In this document: positions 25,116-33,456 of the stretch, in pieces
Numbering within the stretch: the first letter of the stretch is position 1
Layout: each line of letters begins with the position of its first letter
From: Acidobacteria bacterium RIFCSPLOWO2_12_FULL_66_21
Lineage (GTDB): Bacteria; Acidobacteriota; Vicinamibacteria; Vicinamibacterales; 2-12-FULL-66-21
DNA: 64,000 nucleotides
Direction: 5' to 3'
Assembly (NCBI GenBank): GCA_001767455.1
Contig: MELC01000086.1
Location: 62,001-126,000, forward strand
Notes under the pieces: model-generated
What the model saw: only the letters and a program-made list of their open reading frames with translations
Told to the model about the DNA's origin: nothing
Database searches by the model: none
Program-made: the position numbers and the translations under genes

Positions 25116-26306
25116 ATGCTCCGAACGCGTCGCGGGTTTTTCGACGTCCTGGCTGGAGGCCGCTCGGATACGGGGACGGCCGCGCTGCTGGCCGCTCGCG
25201 GCCATGAAGCGTACGTAGCGGAGCTGCAGGCCCGGGGCGCGAACGCGCGCCCGCCGCTGCCGCCGGGCGTCAACGAGATCCGCATCAGCAGCAACGAGAA
25301 CCCGCTCGGCCCCGGCCGGAAGGTGCTCGACGCGATCACGGGCAAGTTCCCGGAGACGGGCCGCTATCCGTTCAACAGCACGCCCGCGGACAGCCATCTC
25401 GCCGCCGCGATAGCCGCGCACTACAAGGTCAAACCCGAAAACGTCGTCCTCGGCGCCGGCTCGCAGGAGATCCTGAAGAACGCCGTGCGCGCGTTCACGG
25501 CGCCCGGACGCGGTCTCGTCACCGCGTCCCCCACGTTCGAGAACCCGACGTCGATCGTCAAGAGGCTCAATCATCCGCTGACGGAGGTGCGCGTCGATTC
25601 CGCGTTCAGGCTGGACGTCGAAGCGATGATTACGGCGTCGCCGGGCGCGGGGCTGGTCTTCTTCAACAACCCCAACAACCCGACCGCGACGGTGCACGGC
25701 GCGAAGGCGGTCGCCGATTTCGTCGAACGCGTCAGGAAGGCATCGCCCGAGACGGTGATCCTGATAGACGAGGCGTACCACGACTACGTGACCGACCCGT
25801 CGTACGCGAGCGCTGTGCCGCTGGCCATCGCGACGCCGAACGTCATCGTCGCGCGGACGTTCTCGAAGGCGTACGGCATGGCCGGCATGCGCATCGGCTA
25901 CGCCGTCGGCCGCGCGGAGACGATCAAGCGGCTCGCGCGCTTCAAGATGCCGTACAACGTCAGCGTCTTCGGCGTGGCGGCGGCGATCGCCGCGCTCGAG
26001 GATCCGGCGCACATCGAGGCGGAGCGGCAGCGCAACACCGAGGTGCGGAGCTTCACGGTGAAGGTGCTCGAGGAGCTCGGCTGCGCGTGCACGGCGTCGC
26101 AGGGGAATTTCCTGTTCGTCAACATCCGCCGGCCCGCGAAGGACCTCCGCGACGCGTGCGCGAAGCAGGGGGTCATGATCGGGCGCGACTTCCCGCCGTT
26201 CGAGAGGACGCACGCGCGCATCTCGATCGGGACGATGGACGAAATGAAAAAGGCAGCCGACGTGTTCCGCGGCGTGCTGAAGCCGGTCACCACGGCATCA
26301 CGGTAG
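25116..26306 (+). CDS. Exported class I/II aminotransferase (histidinol-phosphate aminotransferase-like), copy 1
   Basis: This encodes 396 residues; AAGGAGG lies eight bases before ATG 25116. The body is a fold-type I PLP aminotransferase of the HisC-like branch: SNENPLGP near the start, GAGSQEIL for phosphate binding, FFNNPNNPT, VILIDEAYHDYV, and the PLP lysine in TFSKAYGMAGMRIGY. Unusually for this family, the N-terminus carries TRRGFF, a twin-arginine-like motif followed by a hydrophobic Ala/Leu stretch, so it may be exported folded with its cofactor. A second copy follows nine bases downstream. No histidine biosynthesis genes are near, so a role in His synthesis is unlikely. Substrate unknown. 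Confidence 0.88.
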   Translation: MLRTRRGFFDVLAGGRSDTGTAALLAARGHEAYVAELQARGANARPPLPPGVNEIRISSNENPLGPGRKVLDAITGKFPETGRYPFNSTPADSHLAAAIAAHYKVKPENVVLGAGSQEILKNAVRAFTAPGRGLVTASPTFENPTSIVKRLNHPLTEVRVDSAFRLDVEAMITASPGAGLVFFNNPNNPTATVHGAKAVADFVERVRKASPETVILIDEAYHDYVTDPSYASAVPLAIATPNVIVARTFSKAYGMAGMRIGYAVGRAETIKRLARFKMPYNVSVFGVAAAIAALEDPAHIEAERQRNTEVRSFTVKVLEELGCACTASQGNFLFVNIRRPAKDLRDACAKQGVMIGRDFPPFERTHARISIGTMDEMKKAADVFRGVLKPVTTASR

Positions 26307-26314
26307 GAGGAGCC

Positions 26315-27493
26315 ATGGCGCTGTCACGACGCCACTTCGTACGGACCGCCGGCATGGGCGCGCTGACCACGTCCTTCATTGCCGCGCGCGGCCGCGAGAA
26401 CCTTGTCTGGTCCGCGTTCGAGCCCGCCCTGGAAGCGGCCGATGCCGCGACGATCATCATCAGCAGCAACGAGAACCCGATGGGCCCGGGCCAGAAGGTG
26501 CTCGATGCCATCACGGCGGCGTTCGGACCGGACGGCGGCCGTCCCGGCCGCTACTCGGGCACCGCGCGGGATCTCATCGACGCGCTCGCGAAGAAGCACG
26601 GGGTCAAGACGGAGAACATCGTCCTCGGCTGCGGGTCGACCCAGATCCTGCGCAGCGTCACGCACGTGTTCACGGCGAAGGACAAGCCGCTCGTCGCGAC
26701 GATCCCCACGTACGAGGAATGCGCGGACTACGCGACGCTGATGGGGAACAAGGTCGTCGGCGTCCCGCTCGACAGCGAGTTCAGGCCCGACCTGGACCGC
26801 TTCGCGGCCGCGTCGCGCGGCGCCGGCCTCGTCTTCTACTGCAATCCGAGCAACCCGTCGTCGACGTTCGTGCCCGCCAGCGCGACGCGCGACTTCGTGG
26901 CGAAGCTGAACAGCCAGTCGCCCGCGACGACGATCCTGGTCGACGAGGCGTACTTCGAGTACGTGACCAACCCGGATCACGAGACGTTCATTCCGCTCGC
27001 GGTGCAGAACCCGCGCGTCATCGTGGCGCGGACGTTCTCGAAGTGCTACGGGATGGCGGGCATGCGCGTCGGGTACGCCGTCGGGCACGCGGACACGATC
27101 AAGAGGCTGTCCGAGTGGGATGCGGGGGTCGGAACGAGCACGATGAACGTCCTCGCGCTGCACGCCGGGATCGCCGCGATTCAGCAGGACGACTCGTTCG
27201 TCAAGAACGAGCGCGCGCGCAACACGGCCGTGCGGGACTTCTCGCTGAAGTGGTTCGCCGGCCGCAACATGAAACCGGCCGACTCGCAGGCGAACTTCAT
27301 GTTCGTGAACATCGGCCGGCCGGTGAAGGCGTTCCGCGAGGCGTGCGCGGCGAAGGGCGTCCGCGTCGCGCGCGACTTCCCGCCGTTCGAGAAGACGCAC
27401 TGCCGGATCGCCTTCGGCACGATGGACGAGATGCAGCGCGCGGTGAAGGTCTTCGAGGAAGTGCTCGCCAAGCCTGCCACGGCGGCGGCCTAG
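26315..27493 (+). CDS. Exported class I/II aminotransferase, copy 2
   Basis: This encodes 392 residues from ATG 26315, which follows TAGGAGGAG. It is a paralogue of the preceding gene with the same PLP motifs (SNENPMGPG, YCNPSNPSST, DEAYFEYV, TFSKCYGMAGMRVGY). The twin-arginine signal is clearer: SRRHFVRTAGMGALTTSFIAA. The two genes are in tandem with eight bases between them, so they are an operon formed by duplication. Export of PLP aminotransferases is uncommon; folded export would preserve the bound cofactor. The substrate is unknown, but exported RidA and FAH-type proteins nearby hint at periplasmic amino-acid or amine metabolism. Confidence 0.88.
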   Translation: MALSRRHFVRTAGMGALTTSFIAARGRENLVWSAFEPALEAADAATIIISSNENPMGPGQKVLDAITAAFGPDGGRPGRYSGTARDLIDALAKKHGVKTENIVLGCGSTQILRSVTHVFTAKDKPLVATIPTYEECADYATLMGNKVVGVPLDSEFRPDLDRFAAASRGAGLVFYCNPSNPSSTFVPASATRDFVAKLNSQSPATTILVDEAYFEYVTNPDHETFIPLAVQNPRVIVARTFSKCYGMAGMRVGYAVGHADTIKRLSEWDAGVGTSTMNVLALHAGIAAIQQDDSFVKNERARNTAVRDFSLKWFAGRNMKPADSQANFMFVNIGRPVKAFREACAAKGVRVARDFPPFEKTHCRIAFGTMDEMQRAVKVFEEVLAKPATAAA

Positions 27494-27819
27494 ATGTCAC
27501 TGCCGAGTGCCGATTTCCGAGTGCCGACTGACGGATTGCCGAGTGTCGATTGCCGATCGACGGAGTGTTGATGGCGGATTGCCCAGCTGTCGCGCACGGC
27601 AGCCAGCCAATCGACAATCGCCCAAATCGGTGTGCTTCCGTGCCCTTCCGTGGTTGAGAATCAGTGTGTCTCCATGTCCTTCCGTGGTTGAAATCTCCGC
27701 GGCTCTGACCTTGTCACGCGCTGCAACGGTGCAGTTTCTGCGCTCACAAACGATGAATAGTTCGAATTCGGCGGAAACCGTGGCGGCATCGCCCTGGCAA
27801 GTGACGATGCTAAAATGCC
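27494..27819. repeat. Intergenic short-repeat region
   Basis: This 326-base gap holds two word-type repeats: GATTGCCGAGTG/GATCGACGGAG words at about 27505-27620, and two copies of a TTCCGTGGTTGA word at about 27640-27690. No gene is seen. Confidence 0.75.
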
Positions 27820-28380
27820 ATGCGGAACGACGGCACGATGTCCGAGACGGCACGCCTCATCACGGCGGAGGAACTGGAACACTTCCCGACTGACGAGCGA
27901 TACGAGCTGGTGGAAGGCAGGCTCGTTCGCATGACGCCGGTCGGGTACCTTCATGGACGAACCGTCGTCCGGCTCGCCTCGATGCTGGAGCGCCACGCGC
28001 GCGCGACCGGCGCTGGCGAGGTGCTGACGGAGGTCGGATTCACACTGAAGTCCGATCCCGACACGGTTCTTGCTCCTGATATCGCCTTCATCCGGCGCGA
28101 CCGCCTTCCGGCTTCCACTCCGCGAGGGTTCTGGAGGGGACCCGCCGATCTTGCGATCGAAGTTCTGTCGCCCGAAGACACGCCATCAAAGATTCGCCAG
28201 AAAATCGATGAGTACTTGTTGCGTGGAACCTCGTGCGTCGTCGTCATCGATCCGGAGAAGCGCATCGCCACGGTGTTCCGCCGCGCGAGGCAGCCGGTCA
28301 CATTGAGATCTGAAGAGACCCTGGACCTGAGCGAGGTGGTTCCTGGCTTCGCGTGTCAGGTTCGCGCGATCGTCGAGTAG
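27820..28380 (+). CDS. Uma2-family (DUF820) restriction-endonuclease-like protein
   Basis: This encodes about 186 residues of the Uma2/DUF820 family, a PD-(D/E)XK nuclease fold found in many copies in cyanobacteria, Planctomycetes and Acidobacteria. Characteristic parts are RYELVEGRLVRMTP near the N-terminus, VLAPDIAFIRRDRLP (active-site Asp), DLAIEVLSPEDTPSKIRQKIDEYL (Glu plus distal helix) and VVVIDPEKRIATVFR. Neither ATG 27820 nor ATG 27838 has a convincing ribosome site. Real biological function is unknown. It ends next to a single REP-like hairpin. Confidence 0.85.
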   Translation: MRNDGTMSETARLITAEELEHFPTDERYELVEGRLVRMTPVGYLHGRTVVRLASMLERHARATGAGEVLTEVGFTLKSDPDTVLAPDIAFIRRDRLPASTPRGFWRGPADLAIEVLSPEDTPSKIRQKIDEYLLRGTSCVVVIDPEKRIATVFRRARQPVTLRSEETLDLSEVVPGFACQVRAIVE

Positions 28381-28407
28381 CGGCAGGGCCGACGCCCTGC
28401 GCAACAC
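28381..28407. repeat. Single REP-like hairpin between convergent genes
   Basis: GCAGGGC, four bases, GCCCTGC followed by GCAAC resembles one REP half-unit of the kind found at 13.2 and 58.1 kb. It lies just after the Uma2 stop and before the convergent RidA stop, and may act as a transcript end. Confidence 0.55.
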
Positions 28408-28428
28408 GACTTTCAAACCCGGGACGGA

Positions 28429-28887
28429 CTATTTTCGCAGGACCGCGATCGCCTGCATCTCGAAACGGGCGTTGAAGAGCAGCGTCCCCGCGCCGACGAA
28501 CGCGCGGGCGGGGAACTCCTTCTTGAAATACGTGCGGTAGACCTTGTTGAAGGCGTCGTAGTGCTTCACGTCTGAGCAGAACACCTGGACGAAGACCAGG
28601 TCGTCCATCGTGAAGCCCGCGTCGCGAAGCGTCTTCTGAACGGCGTCGAGCAGCAGCCGTGCCTCGGCGTCGGCCGTGTCCGGCACCCTTCTGTTCTCGT
28701 CCAGCCCGATGTTTCCCGACAGGTACAACGTGTTGCCGACCTGGACCGCCCCGCTGAACGGCGGCTTGGCGGCCTCGGCGGCGGTGCTCGGCGCGATGTA
28801 GCGCCGGACCTCCTGCGCCCCGGACCTCACAGGCGCCAGCGCGAGGCACACGAGCACGAATGCGATCGTAGAAGGCGTTTTCGACAT
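28429..28887 (-). CDS. RidA/YjgF-family protein with signal peptide
   Basis: This encodes 152 residues: a signal peptide (cleavage near RSGAQ) followed by a complete RidA/YjgF/UK114 domain, with YLSGNIGLDE, AVQKTLRDAGFTMDDLVFVQVF and the C-terminal ARFEMQAIAVLRK where cytosolic family members have the Arg and Glu used to hydrolyse reactive imines. Classical RidA is cytosolic, about 130 residues, and removes 2-aminoacrylate formed by PLP enzymes. Export here is unusual and fits the neighbouring exported aminotransferases and FAH-type hydrolase. It is downstream of two propeller genes with a 30-base gap and probably co-transcribed. Confidence 0.88.
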   Translation of the reverse strand: MSKTPSTIAFVLVCLALAPVRSGAQEVRRYIAPSTAAEAAKPPFSGAVQVGNTLYLSGNIGLDENRRVPDTADAEARLLLDAVQKTLRDAGFTMDDLVFVQVFCSDVKHYDAFNKVYRTYFKKEFPARAFVGAGTLLFNARFEMQAIAVLRK

Positions 28888-28917
28888 TGGCAGCTCCTGC
28901 GGCCGGGCAATACGCCG

Positions 28918-30105
28918 TTACCGGCGCGGCCAGACGGTTCCCTGATCCTTCTTCGTGACCGGACCGACCCCCTTGAACACGAACTTCTGCAGCCGGCGCC
29001 CCTCGTACGTCTCCGTCGTGAAGATATTCCCCTTCGAGTCGGTCGCCATGCTGTGGACGGCGAAGAACTGCCCGGGCTGGCGGCCGCCGTCGCCGAAGCT
29101 GGTGAGGATTTCGAGCGACTGCCGGTCGAGCACGTAGATCTTCTCGTTCTTGCCGTCCGCGAGGTACAGGTGCTTCTGCTGCGGATCTTTCGAGAACGCC
29201 ACATCCCACGTGGACCCGTCGCCCAATGTCTTCGGTGCGATGAACACTTCCTTGACGAACGTGCCGTCCGGCCTGAACACCTGCAGCCGATCGTTCGGGC
29301 GATCGCACACGTACAGGAACCCGTCGTTCGACAGGTCGGCGCAGTGGACCGGGTTGCGGAACTGCTTCACGGGCGGTGCAGCCGGATCGTAGGGGCCGAG
29401 GTTCGTGTCGTCGGGCTTGTTGCCGTACGCGCCCCAATACCGCTTGAACGCGCCGGTGTCCGCGTCGATGACGGCGACGCGCTTGTTGCCGTACCCGTCG
29501 GCGATGTACGCCTCGTTCATCTTCGGGTCCACGTAGATCTTCGCGACGCGCCCGAAGTTCACCGTGTCGTGGCTGCCGCCGCTCTTTCCCTGGTGCCCGA
29601 ACTGCATCAGGAACCGGCCGGCGCGCGTGAACTTCAGGACGTGCGCGTCCTTCGCGTCGTTGCCGCCGATCCAGACGTTGTCCTTGTGGTCGACGAAGAT
29701 GCCGTGATTCGAGAGCGGCCACTCGTATCCTTCGCCCGGACCGCCCCAGTGGCCGACGAGGTTGCCGGCCGGATCGAACTCCAGGACCGGCGGCGCCTTC
29801 CGGCAGCACGACGCCGTGGGCGGATTCTGATCGGCGGCCGCTTCGAGCGGCGACAGCGTGTCGGCGCGGTGCACGATCCACACGTGATCGCGCGAGTCGA
29901 CGGCGACGCCGATCGCCATGCCGAGCACCCAGCCGTTGGGCAGCGGCTTCGGCCAGAACGGATCCACCTCGAATCTCGGCGCCTGCACCGAGGGCTGCGC
30001 GGACGCCTCACGCACGAGCAGTCTCTCGACCGCGACGAGCGCGAGCAGGGTGCACGCGAAGATGGTCCCGACGAGCACGTTGCGGCGTCCGGCACTCGCG
30101 TTCAT
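28918..30105 (-). CDS. Exported NHL-type beta-propeller protein, paralogue A
   Basis: This encodes 395 residues from ATG 30105 with an N-terminal signal or anchor (residues 10-35). Blades carry NHL-like motifs such as GIFVDHKDNVWIGGND, DGFLYVCDRPNDRLQVF and HLYLADGKNEKIYVLDR. A conserved start, FEVDPFWPKPLPNGWVLG, and a Cys-Cys pair (ASCCRKAP) are shared with the next gene. The start overlaps the upstream paralogue's stop as ATGA. Function is unknown; such proteins are abundant in Acidobacteria. Confidence 0.83.
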   Translation of the reverse strand: MNASAGRRNVLVGTIFACTLLALVAVERLLVREASAQPSVQAPRFEVDPFWPKPLPNGWVLGMAIGVAVDSRDHVWIVHRADTLSPLEAAADQNPPTASCCRKAPPVLEFDPAGNLVGHWGGPGEGYEWPLSNHGIFVDHKDNVWIGGNDAKDAHVLKFTRAGRFLMQFGHQGKSGGSHDTVNFGRVAKIYVDPKMNEAYIADGYGNKRVAVIDADTGAFKRYWGAYGNKPDDTNLGPYDPAAPPVKQFRNPVHCADLSNDGFLYVCDRPNDRLQVFRPDGTFVKEVFIAPKTLGDGSTWDVAFSKDPQQKHLYLADGKNEKIYVLDRQSLEILTSFGDGGRQPGQFFAVHSMATDSKGNIFTTETYEGRRLQKFVFKGVGPVTKKDQGTVWPRR

Positions 30106-31301
30106 CGCTGCTCCTTCGCGTTCGGCCGCCCGGGGCCCTTGAAGACGAACTTCTGCAGGCGCTTGCCTTCGTACGTCTCGCCCGTGTATACGTTGCCCGC
30201 CGAATCGACGGCCACGCTGCCGACGCCGTAGAAGTACCCGGGCCACCGGCCGCCCGCGCCGATGCTCGAGACGACCGCGAGCGTGTCGCGCTGAAGGACC
30301 CACACTTTCTGGTTGGAACCGTCCGCGACGTACACGAACTGCTGGCGTGGATCGCTCGAGAACGCGATGGCCCAGACCGACCCCTGGCCGCGCGTCTCTT
30401 TCGCGACGACCGCTTCCTTGACGAACGTACCGTCCTTGCGGAAGACCTGGAGGCGGTTGTTCCGGCGATCGCAGACGTAGACGATGCCGTCTCTCGACAG
30501 CTTCACGCACGCGGGCACGCGGAACTGCTTCGCGGGGGGCGCCGCCGGATCGTACGGACCGATGTCGACGTCCTCAGGCCTGGCCCCGTATGCACCCCAG
30601 TGCCGTTTGTACGCGCCCGTCTCCGAGTCGAACACGACGATGCGGCGGTTGATCACGCCGTCGGCGACGTACACCTCGCTGGCGGCGACGTCGACATCAA
30701 CGGCCGCGGGACGGTTCAAGCCGGTCGTGCTGGTGCTGTCGCCGGTCCTTCCGGCCTTGCCGATCTGCAGGAGGAAGCGGCCGCTGGAACTGAACTTGAG
30801 CACGTGCGCGTCGGGTGGCGGAGGCGGCGCGCCTGCTCCGCGGCCGCGTGCGCCGGGCAGTGGGTCGGCGGGCCCCGAAGCCGCGATCCACACGTTGCCC
30901 TTCGCGTCCACGGTGAGGCCGCCCGGCGACTGCGGCCAGTCGTAGCCCTCGCCGGGCCCGCCCCAGTTGCTGACGACGTCCCCGGCGGCGTTGAACTGCA
31001 GGACGAGCGGCGCGGGCAGGCAGCAGGATTCCGCGGTTGGAGGAGTGGCAGCCAGCCCGATTTCAGTGCGGGCCGTCATGGAGGGACCGCCTCGGTGCAC
31101 GAGCCAGACGTGGTCGCGCGCATCCACGGCGACGCCCGTGATGGATCCGAGCAGCCAGTGGTTCGGCAGCGGCCGCGGCCAGAACGGATCGACCTGGAAG
31201 GTGGGCGCCGTGTCCGGCGGGCCTGGAGAGGCCCGGCCCACAAGAGAGAAGATGCTGGCAGCGAGCGCCGCACCGATCGCGAGGGTCCTCGTTCGTGCCA
31301 T
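30102..31301 (-). CDS. Exported NHL-type beta-propeller protein, paralogue B
   Basis: This encodes 399 residues from ATG 31301, preceded by GAAGGAGGAG. A signal peptide precedes FQVDPFWPRPLPNHWLLG, which matches the paralogue at 28918, and the same ESCC pair. A Gly/Pro/Ala-rich loop (GARGRGAGAPPPPP) is inserted near residue 150 and is absent from the other copy. Tandem duplication plus ATGA coupling suggests both are made in similar amounts. It starts 55 bases from the divergent HupE-like gene, so both promoters share that short gap. Confidence 0.83.
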   Translation of the reverse strand: MARTRTLAIGAALAASIFSLVGRASPGPPDTAPTFQVDPFWPRPLPNHWLLGSITGVAVDARDHVWLVHRGGPSMTARTEIGLAATPPTAESCCLPAPLVLQFNAAGDVVSNWGGPGEGYDWPQSPGGLTVDAKGNVWIAASGPADPLPGARGRGAGAPPPPPDAHVLKFSSSGRFLLQIGKAGRTGDSTSTTGLNRPAAVDVDVAASEVYVADGVINRRIVVFDSETGAYKRHWGAYGARPEDVDIGPYDPAAPPAKQFRVPACVKLSRDGIVYVCDRRNNRLQVFRKDGTFVKEAVVAKETRGQGSVWAIAFSSDPRQQFVYVADGSNQKVWVLQRDTLAVVSSIGAGGRWPGYFYGVGSVAVDSAGNVYTGETYEGKRLQKFVFKGPGRPNAKEQR

Positions 31302-31356
31302 GCGCCCTCCTCCTTCAGGTGGCGATGAAAACGGGCGGCAGTATACACTGCGCCGC

Positions 31357-32829
31357 ATGAGACGGGCTCGCTTTCTTGCGGCGGCCGTATTGTTCGCGTT
31401 CGTCGCGCCAGCCCAGCCGGCGGCGCACGAGATTCCGCGGAGCGTGACCGTCCACATTCTCGTCAAGCCGGACGCGGATCGCCTCCGGGTCGTCGTCCGT
31501 GTGCCGCTCGGCGCGCTGCGCGATATCGAGTGGCCGCAGCGCGACGGGTTCCTCGACATCGCGCGCGCCGAGGCGGCCGCGCGCGACGGCGTCGCGCAGT
31601 GGATCGTTCCCGATCTGCATGTGTTCGCGGGAGACGGCGCTCTCCCGCCGCCGGCTATCGCCGCCGTACGAATCTCGCTGCCGTCCGACCGTTCGTTCGG
31701 CTCGTACGATGAGGCCGTTGCTCACGTCAGGGGAGCCGGACTTCCGGACACCACCCGTCTCCCGCCGGAACAAGCGGTCGTCGACGCCCTGCTCGAGTAC
31801 GCGAACGCCGCGCCGCAGGCCGCGCTGTCGATCAGACCGGGGGTCGAGCGGCTCGGCGTCGACGTGGCCACCGCGCTCCGGTTCGTCGGTCCTCGCGGTG
31901 TGCGCGCGTTCGAATTCCACGGCGATCCGGGTGTCGTACGGCTCGATCCGCGATGGTACCAGGCGGCGGCGCGCTTCGTGCGGCTCGGCTTTCTCCATGT
32001 CACCGGCGGGTTCGATCACCTGCTCTTTCTCGCGTGCCTCGTGATTCCACTGCGGCGCCTCCGCCCGCTCGTGCTCGTCGTGACCTCGTTCACGCTGGCG
32101 CACTCGACGACGCTGATGGCGTCCGCCCTGGATGCCGCTCCGGGCGGCTTGTGGTTTCCACCGCTCGTCGAGATGCTGATTGCCGCCTCGATCGTGTACG
32201 TCGCCATCGAGAACGTCGTCGCGGCTCCGTCGGTGCCGCGGCGATGCGCGCTGGCCTTCGGCTTCGGCCTCGTGCATGGGTTCGGCTTCTCGTTCGCGCT
32301 GAGGGACACGCTGCAGTTCGCGGGCTCGCACCTGCTGGCGTCGCTGGTGTCGTTCAACGTGGGGATCGAGCTCGGTCAGGTGCTGGTCCTGCTGACGCTC
32401 GTGCCGGCGGCGCACCTGCTGTTTCGTTTCGTCGTCGCCGAGCGGATTGGAACGATCGTGCTCTCGGTGCTGATCGGTCACACCGCCTGGCACTGGATGG
32501 CCGATCGGTGGACCGCGCTGCGACAGTTTCCCGTGCCCGCGTTCGACGCTCCGGCGCTCGTCACGCTGGCGCGGCTCATGCTGGCCGTCGTCGCGGGGAC
32601 CGCGGCGATGTGGCTGATCGGCAGGTTCGTGTCATCGCGCCGCCGACGTCCGGTTGCGCAGCACGCCGATGCCCTCGATCTCCACCTCGACGACGTCGCC
32701 CGGCTTCATCGGCCGGGTGGCGCCGGGCGTGCCGGTGTAGATGACGTCACCGGGCTCCAGCGTGACGAACCGGCTGACGTAGCTGACGATCGCGTGCACG
32801 TCGAAGATCAGGTCCTTCGTCCGCTGTGA
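31357..32829 (+). CDS. HupE/UreJ-family membrane protein with periplasmic N-terminal domain
   Basis: This encodes up to 490 residues. A signal peptide (cleavage near PAQPAAH) is followed by a periplasmic domain of about 190 residues and a HupE/UreJ_2 membrane domain of about seven helices that begins with HVTGGFDHLLFLACLVIPL and includes LAHSTTLMASAL and FGFGLVHGFGFSFAL, histidine-bearing helices suited to metal (Ni/Co/Cu) passage. The recognisable protein ends near 32640; the last 60 or so codons are Arg/Asp/His-rich and run antisense through the FAH-type gene, so they may be a readthrough tail left by loss of the original stop. The longer frame from 30967 is an overextension. Confidence 0.78.
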   Translation: MRRARFLAAAVLFAFVAPAQPAAHEIPRSVTVHILVKPDADRLRVVVRVPLGALRDIEWPQRDGFLDIARAEAAARDGVAQWIVPDLHVFAGDGALPPPAIAAVRISLPSDRSFGSYDEAVAHVRGAGLPDTTRLPPEQAVVDALLEYANAAPQAALSIRPGVERLGVDVATALRFVGPRGVRAFEFHGDPGVVRLDPRWYQAAARFVRLGFLHVTGGFDHLLFLACLVIPLRRLRPLVLVVTSFTLAHSTTLMASALDAAPGGLWFPPLVEMLIAASIVYVAIENVVAAPSVPRRCALAFGFGLVHGFGFSFALRDTLQFAGSHLLASLVSFNVGIELGQVLVLLTLVPAAHLLFRFVVAERIGTIVLSVLIGHTAWHWMADRWTALRQFPVPAFDAPALVTLARLMLAVVAGTAAMWLIGRFVSSRRRRPVAQHADALDLHLDDVARLHRPGGAGRAGVDDVTGLQRDEPADVADDRVHVEDQVLRPL

Positions 32830-33456
32830 CTGGACGACTTCGCCGTTCAGGCGGGTCTGCAGCAGCAGATCGTTGTAGTTCAAGCCCTTGACGATCGCGG
32901 GCCCGAGCGGCCCGAAGGTGTCCGACGCCTTCGCGCGGAACCATTGCAGGTCCTGCTTCTGCCAGTCGCGCTCGCTGACGTCGTTGCCGGCGGTCACCCC
33001 GAAGATATACTGCGCCGCGTCGGCCGCCGCGACGTTGTGCGCGCGCCTGCCGATCACGACGACCAGCTCGCCTTCGTAGTGCACGTTGCCGGCGCCTTCC
33101 GGGTACACGATCGTGGCGTCCGGTCCGATGATCGACGTCGGCAGCTTCGCGAACAGCCCCGGATAAGCCGCGGCCGGCCGCTCGCCCAGGTGGGTCTTGT
33201 AGTTCAGGCCGACCGCGATCACCTTCTTCGGCTCGCACGGCGCGAGGAGCTTGACCGCCGCCAGCTTCAGCGTCGTGCCGGTCGGCGCCGGGGAGGCGAA
33301 CAGGTCGCCCGACAGCTCGCGGATGGTGTCGCCTTCGAGCACGCCGTACGAGATCTTCCCGCCGGATTCGTACCGCACGTACTTCGTCACCTCGGCGCCG
33401 GCGGACGCGACGAAGAGAAGCGTGATCAAAGCCGCCGCTGAAATTTGTCTCGTCAT
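32632..33456 (-). CDS. Exported fumarylacetoacetate hydrolase (FAH)-family protein
   Basis: This encodes 274 residues with a clear signal peptide ([20 protein letters not shown]). The mature part is a complete FAH domain: [10 protein letters not shown], the metal-binding [11 protein letters not shown] with its glutamates, [11 protein letters not shown] with the metal-binding Asp, and the C-terminal [20 protein letters not shown]. Family members cleave C-C bonds or decarboxylate/isomerise oxo-acids and are normally cytosolic, so the leader is unusual. The start overlaps the upstream kinase stop as ATGA, which places it in an operon with a Ser/Thr kinase. Substrate is unknown. Confidence 0.87.
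   Translation of the reverse strand: MTRQISAAALITLLFVASAGAEVTKYVRYESGGKISYGVLEGDTIRELSGDLFASPAPTGTTLKLAAVKLLAPCEPKKVIAVGLNYKTHLGERPAAAYPGLFAKLPTSIIGPDATIVYPEGAGNVHYEGELVVVIGRRAHNVAAADAAQYIFGVTAGNDVSERDWQKQDLQWFRAKASDTFGPLGPAIVKGLNYNDLLLQTRLNGEVVQSQRTKDLIFDVHAIVSYVSRFVTLEPGDVIYTGTPGATRPMKPGDVVEVEIEGIGVLRNRTSAAR

Noticed and set aside
25116-27493. Calling the two aminotransferases hisC
   Set aside because: Both carry twin-arginine-like leaders and no histidine biosynthesis genes are nearby, so a histidine role is not supported.
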